This document shows positions 20,301 to 31,395 of a stretch of DNA of 64,000 nt, in pieces. This DNA is from Apostichopus japonicus (Eukaryota > Echinodermata > Holothuroidea > Aspidochirotida > Stichopodidae): NCBI RefSeq assembly GCF_037975245.1, contig NC_092581.1, forward strand, positions 10,237,303 through 10,301,302, read 5' to 3'. The position numbers and the translations under genes were made by a program. A model generated the notes under the pieces. That model was given only the letters and a program-made list of their open reading frames with translations. It had not been told where the DNA came from and searched no databases. Positions within the stretch are counted from its first letter, which is position 1, and the number at the start of each line of letters is the position of its first letter.

Positions 20301-23300
20301 TCTACTTAACATTCATTGTATAGTATATATATACAAACACATGTACACAGAGGTCATAATTCCCATGCATATCAGTGATCCCAAAGGGGCCTTGGATAGG
20401 AAATCAAACCTTTCTGATGTCAACATATCCACTATGTATATCCACTATGTATGGCAATAGGCCCTCGTCGTCAGGAATGTAACATTGACACGATCATTTC
20501 TAGTTAATCTACATTCAATTTCCAGAAAAACATTTTCAGAGCAGATATTTGAGTTTATATACAATATGAATTGAATATGTATAGGCCTATATGGCATAAT
20601 AAAATCGAATGAAATTTCCATCATTGCATGGCTTGATTTAGTCAAACTGTCATTATCAACAAGAAAGCATAATTTAATATAGTCTTATTATAGTATTCTC
20701 TTTTAAACGAGATTGATACTACCGTGAAATCCTAAAAGGAATGCCGAAAACATAAATTAATTCATTAACGGCTTGCTCCTCGATCTTCATTTGGTAGAAA
20801 GAATAATAGATGGACCAGTGTCCATCGTTAATTTATCCACAGTCGTCTTAGCTGAAGTTGGCTTGGATAGCACTGGCAACCATAGAGCAGACTTTACTCG
20901 ATTTAATTAGAAACTGTTCGATTCATTGTCTTATTAACTTTTCCTATTTCCATCTAATGGATTAATACTACAAAGAAAAAAGATTCAACTTTTGTTCTGT
21001 GGCAAAGAAAGGAATCACATTATTTGATATTCAGCTAGATAAGGAAACTGTAACCTGACATTATACAGTAGTCATCAAATGACATTCACTATTTCCTCAA
21101 ATAGCACAATGAGAAACATCAAAGAAAAAACATATCAAAAAAAATAAATAAATATATATATATATTAAAGAAATTTCTCAGAACATCGTGGAGGAACTCA
21201 TTTACATTAATTAGCTAGTTAAGTTTCCAATTGTGTCCAAGACAAGAAATAAATACAGCCAATGAAAACTAGGAATGTAAACTATAGACTGCTCACCTAC
21301 AATTTGGAGGATCCCAATATCTCTCTCCCCCCCCCTTGCCTCACCACCCAACCCCCTTTCCACTTTTCCCATCTATGTGAGTACTGAACCTACTTATAAG
21401 GCCATCCACTTTGTACAACGTACACACCACAATCAAGATGTCAGTTTAATTTATCCTCTTCTTTAAATTCTCCTGCTGTTATCCTTCATTGTAAACTCAA
21501 CTTATCTGTCAATCATTGCTGGCCATACTGGTCGTGACCTACTACCTCTGCGTCCTAAAAATAAGACCACCTCTTTGCTTTCTGGCTCTCTTTCCCTTTA
21601 GTCTTCTTCATATTAATAATCTCATAACAAATCATATTAGTATTTCCCTCCTCATAATTTACCTTTGTCTTCCCAACTTCCTTGATCAAGGAAATTCTGG
21701 AAGGTACATGTCACAACATTAATAACCAGTACTGGGATGATGCTCTTCCAAGCACCACGAACCTACCAAAAACATACTGAAGTTTACCATGAACACTGGC
21801 GCGGTGTGGTGAAGCGCAACACATAATTGGAAAATTCACTTTTTTTTTATTTTATTTTTTTACCAAACAATGAGGAGAGCTAATCTTAGGGGCATTAGGG
21901 TCAGGGTCAAAAAAAAAAAAAAAATGAAATCAGGGTAGCAGATGCAACACACTCCAGCTAATTTACACAAACTGTAAATAAAAAAATAATTTATGTTTCT
22001 TAGGTTACAGGAGACATTCCTATTACAGATAGCCTGCTGAAAACCAGGTCCAGCCTGGGAAGTGGGAAGTTTCTGTTTAGAGAGCTCTTCCTGGTTCAAC
22101 TTTGTGCATCATCTTTAAAGGAACCTATCTAATATGACATACAATATACTTTTTGTGATAAATATATGTCTTTATTGAGGCTAGTTCTAACACAAACTAC
22201 TCTACTGCCCTCTATTTCTACACTGGTTCTTGTGACATAGAGAAGTACTGACATTTAAAGAACTAAAGGGTTGTTCAAAAACCAAAGTTACCAGAGTTTT
22301 TCATGTATTACTATATATAAACTATATATATCAATTAAGTACCCAGCTGTGATATCAACTAAATTTCAGTGAATAACTATTTTGGTTAAAGATTCAGTTA
22401 AGAGGTTAGGACAATTGGTGTTTTAGATGCATATACATGTATGCAGAGATGCTAACCTCTTGACACAAAAAAAACAGACTGAACATCCTAAAAATCAGAT
22501 TTTTGAGAGAAAAATCAGATTTTCACAAAAACTCAACACTATACCACTGGCTGTTGGCCCCAGGCCAGTAAAATGTCAGAAAAATGTTTTACTGGTAAGA
22601 ACGGGCAAGTAAAATGTTTGCTTTTTCAATAACATCTAATGAGAAAATTGTAAAGCATCTGTAATAATTCTTATGATGCAAAAAGGGTGTTTAAATGCAT
22701 AATGAGAATAATAATACAGCTTAATTGCTTGCATATTTTGGGCCAATGAGAATTTGGTTCAAGCCAGAAGTAGAAGTGAGAAAAAAATTACTGTATAGAC
22801 TAGCATTATACTCATGGAAATATGAGCCACATTCCTGTTAACTGACATTATAAACCAATTAAAAGAAAAAAAGTGTCAGATATTTCAAATAATCAAATAT
22901 GAATTGCAGCATGAAGCAAGATTATTGATCAACTATTAAAAAAAAATAATAATAAAAAAAATAAATAAATAAATAAATAAAAACACATTTTTTTTTTTTT
23001 TGAAAGATAAAAAGTCGTATTTTCAAGAGGCCAATCGTATTATCGTATTTCACCTTTTTTTATCGTACTAAATACGATAAAATCGTACTGGTTGGCATCT
23101 CTGTGTATGTGTGTATGTTATATGTATGTAAACTTCCTACATTTTTATACAAACTTTGTCATAGCAAGGCAGACCAATATGAAATTAAGCATGAAATAAA
23201 ATTGAATCCCAAATTATTTCCCTTCCCTCTGATCCCCCCCTTCTCCCCTCGCTCTATCTCTCCTGGCTGGGGGGTTTTCCCCTTCTTTTTCTTATTTGTT

Positions 23301-25566
23301 TGAATAATTCTGAATGGACACAAATATTTGATGTTTACATAAAGTTCTAGGACATGGAAGGATACATAAAATGAAAACTCTACGATGCATACTGTACATG
23401 TGCTTTATATTGCAAATCTTGTAAACCATGGTTGATTAGTAATGCAGCACACACATACATGTTAGCTGTACATGTAAACCATGGTTGATTAGTAATGCAG
23501 CACACACATACATGTTAGCTGTACATTGCAATTGTAAACCATGGTTGACTAGTAATGCAGCACATATATATACATGTGTGCAATTTGCAAAGCTGTTGAC
23601 CAGTGGCAATAGTTCAGGATCATGCACACATAGGCCTGAGCAACAAAACTGTGTGCAGCATGTTTCGATTGGGGTACATACAGACCGTGAAACCTCACAA
23701 ATTAAATACAAAGTGGCTATTCTTACAACTGTTCGTAAGAATAATTTCCAACTACGCATGCGCAGTTGCTATTTTTATGACAGGAGAACTATTTTTTACG
23801 ACCAGGAGTAACAATAATTTCCAGTTAGGGTTAGTGTTAGGATTGGGGTTTAGGGTTAAAGTTAGGGTTACCCCTACTGCATGCGCAGTTGCTTTATTTA
23901 CTTTACTGCGCTTGAATTCGCCTTTGTCGTAAGAATAGTTTATAAATAATTGTTACGACTAGTCGTAAGAATAGCCACGGCCAATTAAATACCTTGTATC
24001 TAACCTTTAGTTGAGGAGGCATAAAAGAAGCAGAGAGATGGTAACAGTTCACTGGACATCAAATAATGATGTTTGAGTCTCATTCTATAGGAAGCAAACT
24101 GTGGTTTACTTACAACCGAATTTCGTAAACAATGTTGGAGAGGTGGGCAGTGCATGCAGCAAATAGAAAGTCGATGCAAACAAGCTATGAATTTGATTAA
24201 CCTGAGAGATTATTTTCAGAGACCTTGAACAGAAAGAACGGGACCAGAGAGGAAGGGTAAGATAACAACCGAAGTAGAGATCCTGGTAGCGCTAACCTAA
24301 TTAAGCACCACATGTGGTACAAATGCAAGGAATGCTATAATAAGTTGAGATGAAATTGACTATGCTTTTTAGGCCTATAGGCTACATCAGTTTGCCTTGA
24401 CTAAATAATAGGCCTAGCCTATATATACATGAGGGTAGTAATAATTGCAGGAGAAAGTAATTATGAAGGATTGCAGGATAGATTATTGAACTTTATCATA
24501 AAGTCCTTTGCAATATTTCAGCACATTTTGTTTTTCATCTGTTTCAGTTTCTGATACTTTTAGTTTTACTACATAATCCAAGCATTTTGACTTGGTAACC
24601 CCAAAAGTATAATGCTGGATTAAAAGTTTACTTTAAGTTTAAGGCAGTGCCCAAGCTAAGTTGGCCTATGTGTTTCTTTTACCGTATCAACCTCTGTACC
24701 ATGTGTTGAGTCTCGTTTCCTGGTGGCAAAACGTCTGCTGATTACCAAGGCTGGGCCTAACTTATGTTACGCCCAAGTATTAATATACCATATTAATACT
24801 ATTAATTATTCGAACGGGTTTGCTATTTCTTATAGCTGCTTTCATTGTCTTAGTATTTAATACTTTGTAGGCCTATGCTAATGACCAGTAGGCATAATGT
24901 AAGGCTAAACTGGCCTTCGGGCCAAGGCCTATTGTAGGTTAGACCTAGGTCTATATTTCAGACGAACAAAAGGTGGCCTAACTTTAGAATCCGTACCATA
25001 TGAATGGGAAACCTTCTCGAATCGGCAGAATAACAACTGTATGATCCGGTTAGGATTGGGAGATAGAAGAACGGGAGGTGGAGATAGGGAGTGATTACAT
25101 GAATGTGGGAGAGAGATAGTAAGCGCGATATGGATTAACAGAAGTAGTCGAATGGTACGGATTCCAAATTAGTACCCAAAAGTTTTATGATCATTTACTT
25201 ACGTGGATCATGGAATGGCACAAGGACAAAGTTATATACTGGTGTATCTGCATTACTGGTTGTCGTTTCTAAGATTCTAGTTGCTCCATCCTGTACCTTC
25301 ATAAGGGCGTCGTGCATGGAACCGGTAGTATCGAATACAAAAGTCAATGATGTAGAACCCGGAGGATAGTCTGGTTCCTCCGGCGTATCTTCTACCTCCT
25401 CATCCTCCGGGAGGTCATAATCTGTCAGTTCAATGAAATCTGTCAGGTTTGTGGGTAAACTTTGGGGAAAGACATTGGGAATGATGAGGGAAATAATACT
25501 TATCAATAGGAAACATCGAAAAGTCCTTAGCCGCCATGAGCTTTGTCGCCAACAATGTATAGCCAT
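8350..25566 (-). CDS. HMCN1: Hemicentin-like extracellular matrix protein, N-terminal part (VWA plus four Ig domains)
   Basis: Secreted matrix protein of the hemicentin family, known for basement-membrane linkage. Eleven exons on the minus strand with consistent phases: 25566-25203, 18427-18198, 15998-15876, 15499-15328, 13652-13395, 12909-12634, 11392-11248, 10674-10541, 10121-9846, 9400-9131 and 8625-8350 (841 codons). Order: hydrophobic signal segment (about 17-36), an acidic linker (about 45-66), VWA domain starting near residue 73 with a DTTGS MIDAS motif at 79-83 and the family-typical GGGDCPEMS and YVFTDAR stretches, the hemicentin-specific linker to about 474, then Ig domains at about 475-567, 568-659, 660-749 and 750-841, each with the usual Cys/Trp/YxC pattern. 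The last exon ends in a good donor (GTGAGT), yet no further exon is visible before BDH2. Reading through gives a stop at 8342-8344. It may be HMCN1- or HMCN2-like; I cannot separate them. Confidence 0.9.
14208..14591 (-). mobile_element. tRNA-derived SINE (family A) with expanded (CATA)n tail
   Basis: On the minus strand the tRNA-like head has an A-box-like TAGCTCAGTGGTTAACGCCGG-type segment and a B-box-like GGTTCAAGTCACTCC. A body shared with copies at 45.5, 49.5 and 50.2 kb follows, then a tail of CATA/TACA repeats. The tail here has grown into about 145 bp of tetranucleotide repeat (14208-14353). The head is followed by a short repeat of GAGCTAACACTCC. Inside a hemicentin-like intron. Confidence 0.85.
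14846..15262 (+). pseudogene. Non-LTR retrotransposon fragment, 3' end of pol
   Basis: Two overlapping frames encode a typical LINE C-terminal region. The first holds a YNCELWGT segment, then [14 protein letters not shown] and [10 protein letters not shown]. After a frameshift near 14985 a second frame continues with [19 protein letters not shown] and a final about 50 residues ending at TAG 15257-15259. The upstream reverse-transcriptase core is missing, so this is a 5'-truncated, frameshifted copy. A short ACTATT-like tail follows. In a hemicentin-like intron. Confidence 0.75.
16327..16892. mobile_element. hAT-type non-autonomous element, 566 bp
   Basis: Inverted ends TAAGGTGACCA, flanked by identical 8-bp TCTTAACT (16319-16326 and 16893-16900). 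Near the right end is the hairpin module AAGGGGAGGGGGAGAGCCCC followed by CCCTCCCCCAT, shared with several other elements here. A 102-codon frame at 16490-16798 is open but matches nothing I know; its C-terminal end resembles a frame in the element at 28701. In the hemicentin-like intron between 15998 and 18198. Confidence 0.9.
17742..18230. repeat. Three-unit tandem repeat containing copies of an exon's 3' end and splice donor
   Basis: Units start at about 17742, 17911 and 18073 with AGCTTCCTTCCTATTTCGAA and are 160-170 bp long. Each includes a G run (of very different length), then CATACCTGGCTTTCTNTGTC. The third unit runs into the genuine end of the hemicentin-like exon 18427-18198. The two outer units therefore carry degenerate copies of the last about 40 coding bases and of the donor CAG|GTATGA, without an upstream acceptor. 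Confidence 0.85.
18428..22443. other. Part of the first hemicentin-like intron without a recognisable gene
   Basis: This is the 3' two thirds of the 6.8-kb intron between the first two coding exons. I see only low-complexity stretches (TA runs near 18450 and 21150, poly-C near 19090 and 20050) and no splice-bounded coding segment, RNA gene or element with identifiable ends. Confidence 0.5.
22444..23103. mobile_element. Probable hAT-type element, 660 bp
   Basis: Inverted ends CAGAGATGCTAACC on the left and the complement of CAGAGATGCCAACC on the right. The flanks are TATG/TGTA microsatellite-like, so the target duplication cannot be fixed; TGTATG occurs on both sides at shifted positions. The interior is AT-rich, with repeated TCGTATT/TACGAT motifs near the right end. 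No transposase. Confidence 0.65.
23419..23590. repeat. Tandem repeat, about 57-bp unit, three copies
   Basis: Three copies of a unit starting GTAAACCATGGTTGATTAGT followed by a CA/TACATGTTAGCTGTACAT segment. The first two are nearly identical; the third has a TA expansion. Non-coding, intronic. Confidence 0.85.
23710..23982. mobile_element. MITE with 10-bp target duplication, 273 bp
   Basis: Flanked by identical AATTAAATAC (23700-23709 and 23983-23992). Inverted subterminal repeat GTGGCTATTCTTACNACT at both ends; the outermost 3-4 bases differ. The interior holds two copies of GCATGCGCAGTTGCT around a stretch of degenerate GTTAGGGTTAG repeats. The 10-bp duplication fits a Mutator-like rather than a hAT origin. 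No coding capacity. Confidence 0.7.
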
Positions 25567-27500
25567 GTTAGTAAGGGTCCAGTAACGGTTTATTATCTCG
25601 CTATGAATTGCAAGTCAAATCTAGACTTGGCGCAGCTGGCGTTTCAAAATAAGAAGATACAAAACTGAATGATCCCGCTTCGACTTCACTTTAGTTATAA
25701 AGGACTTCTTTGCACTATGTGGCCACCAACAGAAATAGCATCGAGTGATCGTGACTATTGTTCAGTTTTCCTTCATGGTCGCAATTAGTTGACCGAAAAC
25801 CATCTGCATCAGTGACAGCAGTAAAGGAGATTGATATACACTACCGTTGGTTCCGGTTGACTCCGCTGCAAAACTATACGTTTTTGTTCCAAAGTTGTAT
25901 GTATATATATGAGTGCTGTGTTCATGCAATACCCGCATAATACAAAAACATGTGGACGCTAGCACTACACAGTGAGTTAACAACAAACACATAACCTAGC
26001 CATGCGTACTGATCTACAGTCTAGTATTGGGTGAAACTACAGACAACTTATGACCGGTGCTGGGTAGACAGTTTAAACCAATCAGATACCGAATAAACTA
26101 ACGTCATCAGACGTTAGCTAGCTCATTGGGCAAAATTTTGTATTCAATATGTTAGAGTAAAGCTTGCTTTGTGATTGGTCAAAAAGTTTCACGGTAGCGC
26201 TACGATTGTACAATATTACGGTTAATCAAAGAGATGGTGCTTCCACTGGCCGTAAAACTTGACCATAATATAATGTTGAAATATTTTCCACATGTTGCTG
26301 CAAAACCGGGTAATGAAGGGTGGGTCTGAATTAAAAATTCCATAAATCAAATTTTGACTTCAGCGTGATATATTATTATTTACTGTTACATATCTTTCAT
26401 CCATTGCTCGACGCAAAGCTTAGACGCAACATCCAAAACAATTACACTTTCAGATAACCCCCTACCCCACCCACTATATTCTCCGCAATGATTTACGATG
26501 AATAGGGAAAACTTCCTTTTTTTGTTGATTTATCCTGGATGAAAACCCACCTTCAAGGAAATGAAACCGTTATACCGCCTATGTCTTACATTTTGCGCAC
26601 AAACACATATATTAACTGCTCGGAAATATTGCCAATCAAAACAAATTTCTCAAGCTTCTGCAGCGTTGCTGCTCCTGTTTAAAATCCGTGACGCACCCCT
26701 GCATGGGTACATGAAATCGGTTACCCTGCAGCTTACCAACATCACAACCAACACCTTATCCAATTTTGTTATGAAACCTTACACATTATCTTTGTGGGAC
26801 GAAGTATCTGGCACTAGATATATTTTTTCCTCTGTAGATCGTCAACGGGAGAAGCGGGAGGGCTGTAACTACATACATCTAAGATAACTTGAGGCTAAAT
26901 CTGATGATAATTGCTTGTGTCAAAAGAACGTAACATTTCCATAACAACAGAGTATGTAATCGTGTAAGCTAAGTAAGAACGTCGTCGATTCGCGGCGATG
27001 ATGGGGAAGGGGGGGGGGTGGGGGTTCGTCACAGTTTAGGTTGCACAGTTTACGAACGATGTCAACTCAAAAGTTGTGTATATTGGCTAAGGAAACGTGA
27101 CACTCTGATCACGACAATAGTTTAGTTTCTTCGTATAAACGACGGGGAAGGTGGTCATGAATTAGTTTTCAACTACTTCCGAAGACCAATATACACATTA
27201 ACAAGACAGTAGCCTAACCCATCCGTGTGTATGATAGGCTCATTGCGATGTGAGACCATATATAGATGCACCGTCCCACAAACGAAATTCGAAGTTGATG
27301 TAAGTTTCGCCACTTTTTTGTCTATCGTAACGCTTGTCTTAACCAAAGTGTTGCATTACCCGGAAGTCATCCAAAATGAAAAATTTGCATCCGTTATGAC
27401 GTCACAAAATCGAGACACAGCCTCTGTCAATCCAACTTCAATCGTACAACCATCGGTTCCAAACGGATATTTTTCCGAGTCGTCACGTTCTATCAAGATG
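25567..27500. other. 5' flank of the hemicentin-like gene
   Basis: No gene recognised between the hemicentin-like start codon (25566) and the hAT element at 27509. It must contain the promoter and 5' UTR of the minus-strand gene. I see no convincing TATA box or conserved site. A G-rich run lies at about 27005-27026. Short open frames here have no splice context or familiar motif. Confidence 0.45.
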
Positions 27501-27508
27501 GTATAACT

Positions 27509-27863
27509 CAGTGGCGTAGGAAGGTACTTTTGAGTGGGGCGGCTGAAGACTGATGGCCGGCCTGGGGAGGGGTCTAAGGGGAGGGGTGTCCCCCTCCCCT
27601 TTGGAATTTTTTGCATTTCCAGGTGTCCTCAGATGCAATTTGGTGTAATATAGCACACTTCAAAACCCACTCCATTTTGTAAACTTAATTTTGTATTTCA
27701 CCTGGCCTTAGATGCAATTTGTTTCTCAAGATTTTTATTCTCATTTGGAAATGAAAAAGGGGTTTTCTGACTTGCGAAGCGGGGGCGGAATGATACTTCC
27801 GCCCTCCACATTTTTCACTGGGGGGGGCTGGCGCCCCCCAGCCCCCCGGTTCCTACGCCCTTG
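27509..27863. mobile_element. hAT-type MITE, 355 bp (same family as 51851-52222)
   Basis: Ends CAGTGGCGTAGGAA and the complement of CAAGGGCGTAGGAA, flanked by 8-bp GTATAACT (27501-27508 and 27864-27871). The interior contains the hairpin module GGGGAGGGGTGTCCCCCTCC and two copies of a CAGATGCAATTTG motif. About 90% alike by eye to the copy at 51851, which has a different target duplication. Confidence 0.92.
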
Positions 27864-28527
27864 GTATAACTAGTGTGCAAAACGGTACTTTTCAAATTTT
27901 TACAATTTGACACGGTTTGGATACATCTCGTCAAAAGCGGTAATATTTGGTTTTATTTAACGTTTTGGTAAAGATGGATTTTACCAAGTATGCAAAAAGG
28001 GTCTTTTTCATTCAGATTTTCAACCGTTTCTCCACGGTTAGGTCATCTCGTCAAATTTGTAAATTTCCAATTTTTTACGTTAAGCAATGTGTGAATGCAA
28101 GTCTCTGTTATAATCCTGTTATAATCCTTTTAATCTTTAATCTGTTAAAACTTCTATTCCTCTATCTTATTTCTTGTTTTTGCTCATGCTTTCATTTTTT
28201 TGTACATGTTTACGTCTTTTATGTATCATCTTTTATGTGTCCTATTTATAAATGTTATCATTTATACTGGAATAAAGAAATTGAAATTGAAGTCGTTCAA
28301 TGTCATACATATATGCCTTCTATACGCTTCCGTAGTTCTTGTACTTCGTTGTGGTCTCGCAATTCTTAGAAATGTCAAGACTTCACAAAACACCGTTACA
28401 CTGTTTGAAAAGAGGTGAGAGGATTGTGCAAGCTGTCCCCTAATCACCGATATAAAGCCACAGGTCGCTCGATGCACCAAGAAAGAGAGTGGGCGGTAAA
28501 AGTTTCATCAAGCAGGCGCTTTATACG

Positions 28528-29549
28528 CACTGGCGGATCCAAGGGGGGCCAAGGGGGGCCATGCCCCCCCCCCAAAGGTGAGCCAAAAAGTGTTTCCGAA
28601 CATCCGCTAAATCATATGATTGGAAATTAAAAAAATCGAGAGGAATAGCAGTGGTAGACTAGTCTAAACCTTTTCGTTTTCTGGTTTAAAATTAAATGCA
28701 GAGCTCCCAACTGACCCGCAATTCGCGGGAATTAGACCCGCATTCTAACACCCAAACCCGCTGACCCGCACAAGCGTCCGAAAAAACGCATTGTAATTGT
28801 CAAGTATACATAACAAAATTTGCATCAAATTTTGACTTAGCAACCATCATTTCTTTAGCATTTAGCATAATTGAGTATAAAACCTCCTTTACAGCATCAT
28901 TTGAACCTCAAATTAGCCTATATTTCTTTTCATTGGGGCGAGCAGCGAACATTTTCATGCCACGGGAAAGAATGAATTATCACCTACTATTCAATTTATT
29001 GATGTTACACACAAAAAAATGCATATTTCTCAGAAAATTTTGGGTGACAAAAGCCTTTCTAAGTGCCACCATTTTACATGTAGGCATCACCAGGATTCCC
29101 CAAAAAATCCAAAAGGGGAGGGGGACACCCCCTCCCCTTATACCCCTCCCCCAGGACGGCGATTCGTGGCATGGACAAGCATTTGCCTTCTCAAGAGTTG
29201 GGAGCTATGTAAATGTATGAGCATGAGGAAATACAGTTTAATACCATTTTGCAGTTACAGGCTGGTTGTAAGAAATTTATAACCTATGAGAAATAAAATT
29301 TCTTGAGAAAGATGATCCCAACTTTGTTTTATAAATATTTTAGAAAATTACACCTGGGAAACATTTTTTTTAGAAGTAAATTAACATCACCATTGTACAC
29401 TTTTGTCGCACCAAATTGCATCTGAGGGCATTCAGCAATAGAAAATTTTCCAAAGGGGAGGGGGTCACCCCCTCCCCTTAGACCCCTCCCCCATATCACT
29501 CTAATGCCACTTTGGCCCCTCCCAAACAAAGGCCCTGGATCCGCCAGTG
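28528..29549. mobile_element. hAT-type element, 1,022 bp, with a nested insertion
   Basis: Inverted ends CACTGGCGGATCCA, flanked by 8-bp TTTATACG (28520-28527 and 29550-29557). The right part contains the hairpin module AAGGGGAGGGGGTCACCCCC. A second element interrupts it at 28701-29209. No transposase visible. Confidence 0.9.
28701..29209. mobile_element. hAT-like element nested inside 28528-29549
   Basis: Inverted ends GAGCTCCCAACT and AGTTGGGAGCT, with flanking TAAATGCA (28693-28700) and TAAATGTA (29210-29217), a 7/8 match. Subterminal GACCCGCA/GCGGG repeats lie on the left, and the hairpin module AAGGGGAGGGGGACACCCCC near the right end. Weaker than its host because the duplication is imperfect. 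Confidence 0.65.
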
Positions 29550-29557
29550 TTTATACG

Positions 29558-30108
29558 TAGTATATAAATAGGTCGTTGTCACTGCACCCGTGTTGGTTAC
29601 AGTTGTAAGCCCCCGTGCAAGTGAAGGAGGAGGGAAAGAGGAGGGCAAAGTGATGGAGAAAGGGTCAAGGGAGGGTGGGAGCGAGGGCAAAGATCGATGA
29701 GGGATCCAGCGTGGAGATTGGAAGAATGTCGCCCTTTCATTGCACGAAAGCATTGAGGCAAGGGAAAATTAGTTCTCCCCGCCCCCCACCCACACTCCAT
29801 GCTCTCCTTCACCCAAAAAACAATATGACATGATAAGTTTCAACAAAGGCCTGTTATACAGTGTATGGTCAGATAGGTCACAGACTCTTTACAATTCATG
29901 GGATTACCATATATCATCATGGGCGTCCGTAGGGGCGGGAAATGTGGGGGGCACTCCTGGAAAATCAAAGAATTAAAAATTGTGTCGTTATAGAGAGGGC
30001 CGTTTCAGTTAAAGGACTATGCCTTACTCCCCTGTAGGTTCAATGACATTTTTATTAGGCTTGTTATATGATCGAAAATTTGGGTACATAAACGGTTGGC
30101 CTTATAAT
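29558..30108. other. No gene seen; purine-rich stretch
   Basis: About 29620-29730 is GGGA/GGAG-rich on the + strand. ATGGGCGTCCGTAGGGGCGG near 29920 resembles one hAT end, but no matching second end was found. Otherwise featureless. Confidence 0.4.
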
Positions 30109-30358
30109 AATGTATGTATGTGTATGTATAGTGATCTTCCCGCAAGCAGGAACTTGCGAAAGAAGCCATGGAGGCTTATAGACTCGCAAGCTGACCGTAG
30201 CCAATCTCTCGGCACACATCCATTTAACGTCCATGTCGGGAAGTTGTTATTGAACAACACCCTTGCCAGACGACACACATTGCTGTCGGCGGGGAATCGA
30301 ACCGGGGATCTCATGACTGGGAGACGCCGGCGTTAACCACTAGGCTATACACTCCGCC
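30109..30358 (-). mobile_element. tRNA-derived SINE (family A), diverged copy
   Basis: Minus-strand copy with a tRNA-like head near 30355 (GTTAACGCCGGCGTCTCCCA, then a GGTTCGATTCCCC B box), a body with GCTTGCGAGTC and CTTCTTTCGCAAGTTCCTGC, and a short CATA tail at about 30109-30130. More diverged than the other family-A copies and probably an older subfamily. Followed by repeats of GAGTGTATAGTGAGTGTATG. Confidence 0.75.
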
Positions 30359-30589
30359 TTGAGTGTATAGTGAGTGTATGAGCCTTGAGTGTATGAGTGT
30401 ATTACTATAATAATAGTAATATTTATCAGCAGTTATTTTTACGACACTGTAGTGACCACCACTGTGGGAGAACTTACACGTCGGGTATAGCTTCCAATTC
30501 GACATGTTTCAACTCAAATGTGGAATCTTTTCAATTTAGAAAGTCATTTCAGATGGGGAAACCGTAGATTTCTCTTGATTGAAAACCCC

Positions 30590-30700
30590 ACCTTACTATG
30601 ACCCGACCGAGTATGGAACCCGGAACCTCCCAAATGCTAAGCATCATTGCTTTAAATGCTACCGCCTTTATCCACTCGGCCACAGCACCAGTAGAAATCC
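30590..30700 (-). mobile_element. tRNA-Leu/Ser-like SINE head
   Basis: On the minus strand TGGCCGAGTGGATAAAGGCG is a good A box of Leu/Ser type, and GGTTCCGGGTTCC resembles a B box about 50 bp later. It is not a complete tRNA fold and runs into unrelated sequence, so I call it a SINE head or tRNA-like retroposon, not a tRNA gene. Confidence 0.6.
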
Positions 30701-31189
30701 TTCAAATCGAAGAAAGACGTATGAGGTAAATTGATGATATAACTGTACCAATATGTTTATATACCAAGACCTCCTACTGTATAGGTAGGTGAGTTAACTG
30801 TTGAAACAGACAAGAGTCGCAAGCTTCCTGGTTAGTGGCCTGTTCCCCCACAGGAAACTGCTAACAGTGCGTGTATGCAAAATAAAAAGTGCAAGTTACT
30901 CCATGCAACTATATACGTGGCTCACCGCATAGTTGCCTGCAATACTGATTAGCTATACTAAATGTATCAACGATTATCGAAAATAAAATAGTTGGTATTA
31001 CTAGAGTATAAAGGTATTACTAGAAATTTGCAAAAAGTATGCAATAGCTCAATTATTGTAATGAAAAATATATATGGTCTTGACTCATAACATCATCCGA
31101 CTGTTTGCTGTTTGACACCAGACCAATCAACTTCGATGGCGTGACGTCGTATTTTATTTGTTATGCCACGACCTTCCGTTAGTAACGTT

Positions 31190-31192
31190 GCC

Positions 31193-31268
<76 letters not shown>

Positions 31269-31395
31269 AAAGCGTAATGAGAAGGAAAATCCAGAACAGT
31301 GATAAAACTTCCAGCCTCCACCGGGATTCGAACCCGGGCCACCCGCTTTATATGTTGACACCCTAACCGCTAAGGCCATGGACGCTGATTGTATG
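31190..31395 (-). mobile_element. tRNA-derived SINE with (TA)n tail
   Basis: The minus-strand head reads TGGCCTTAGCGGTTAGGGTG (A box), then GGGTTCGAATCCCGG (perfect B box). A short body ending CTCATTACGCTTTAAATTA and a long TA microsatellite with TTA/ATA units follow (31195-31265). A tRNA-like head plus simple-repeat tail is the SINE layout. Distinct from family A. Confidence 0.7.

Noticed and set aside
23820-23875. Interstitial telomere repeat
   Set aside because: Only a few degenerate GTTAGGG units, located inside a MITE.
26561-26887. 108-codon frame upstream of the hemicentin-like gene
   Set aside because: No familiar motif, no splice borders that extend it, composition like surrounding non-coding DNA.
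31190-31395. tRNA gene with perfect GGTTCGAATCC box on the minus strand
   Set aside because: Linked to a body and a TA-rich tail; no complete cloverleaf by eye.
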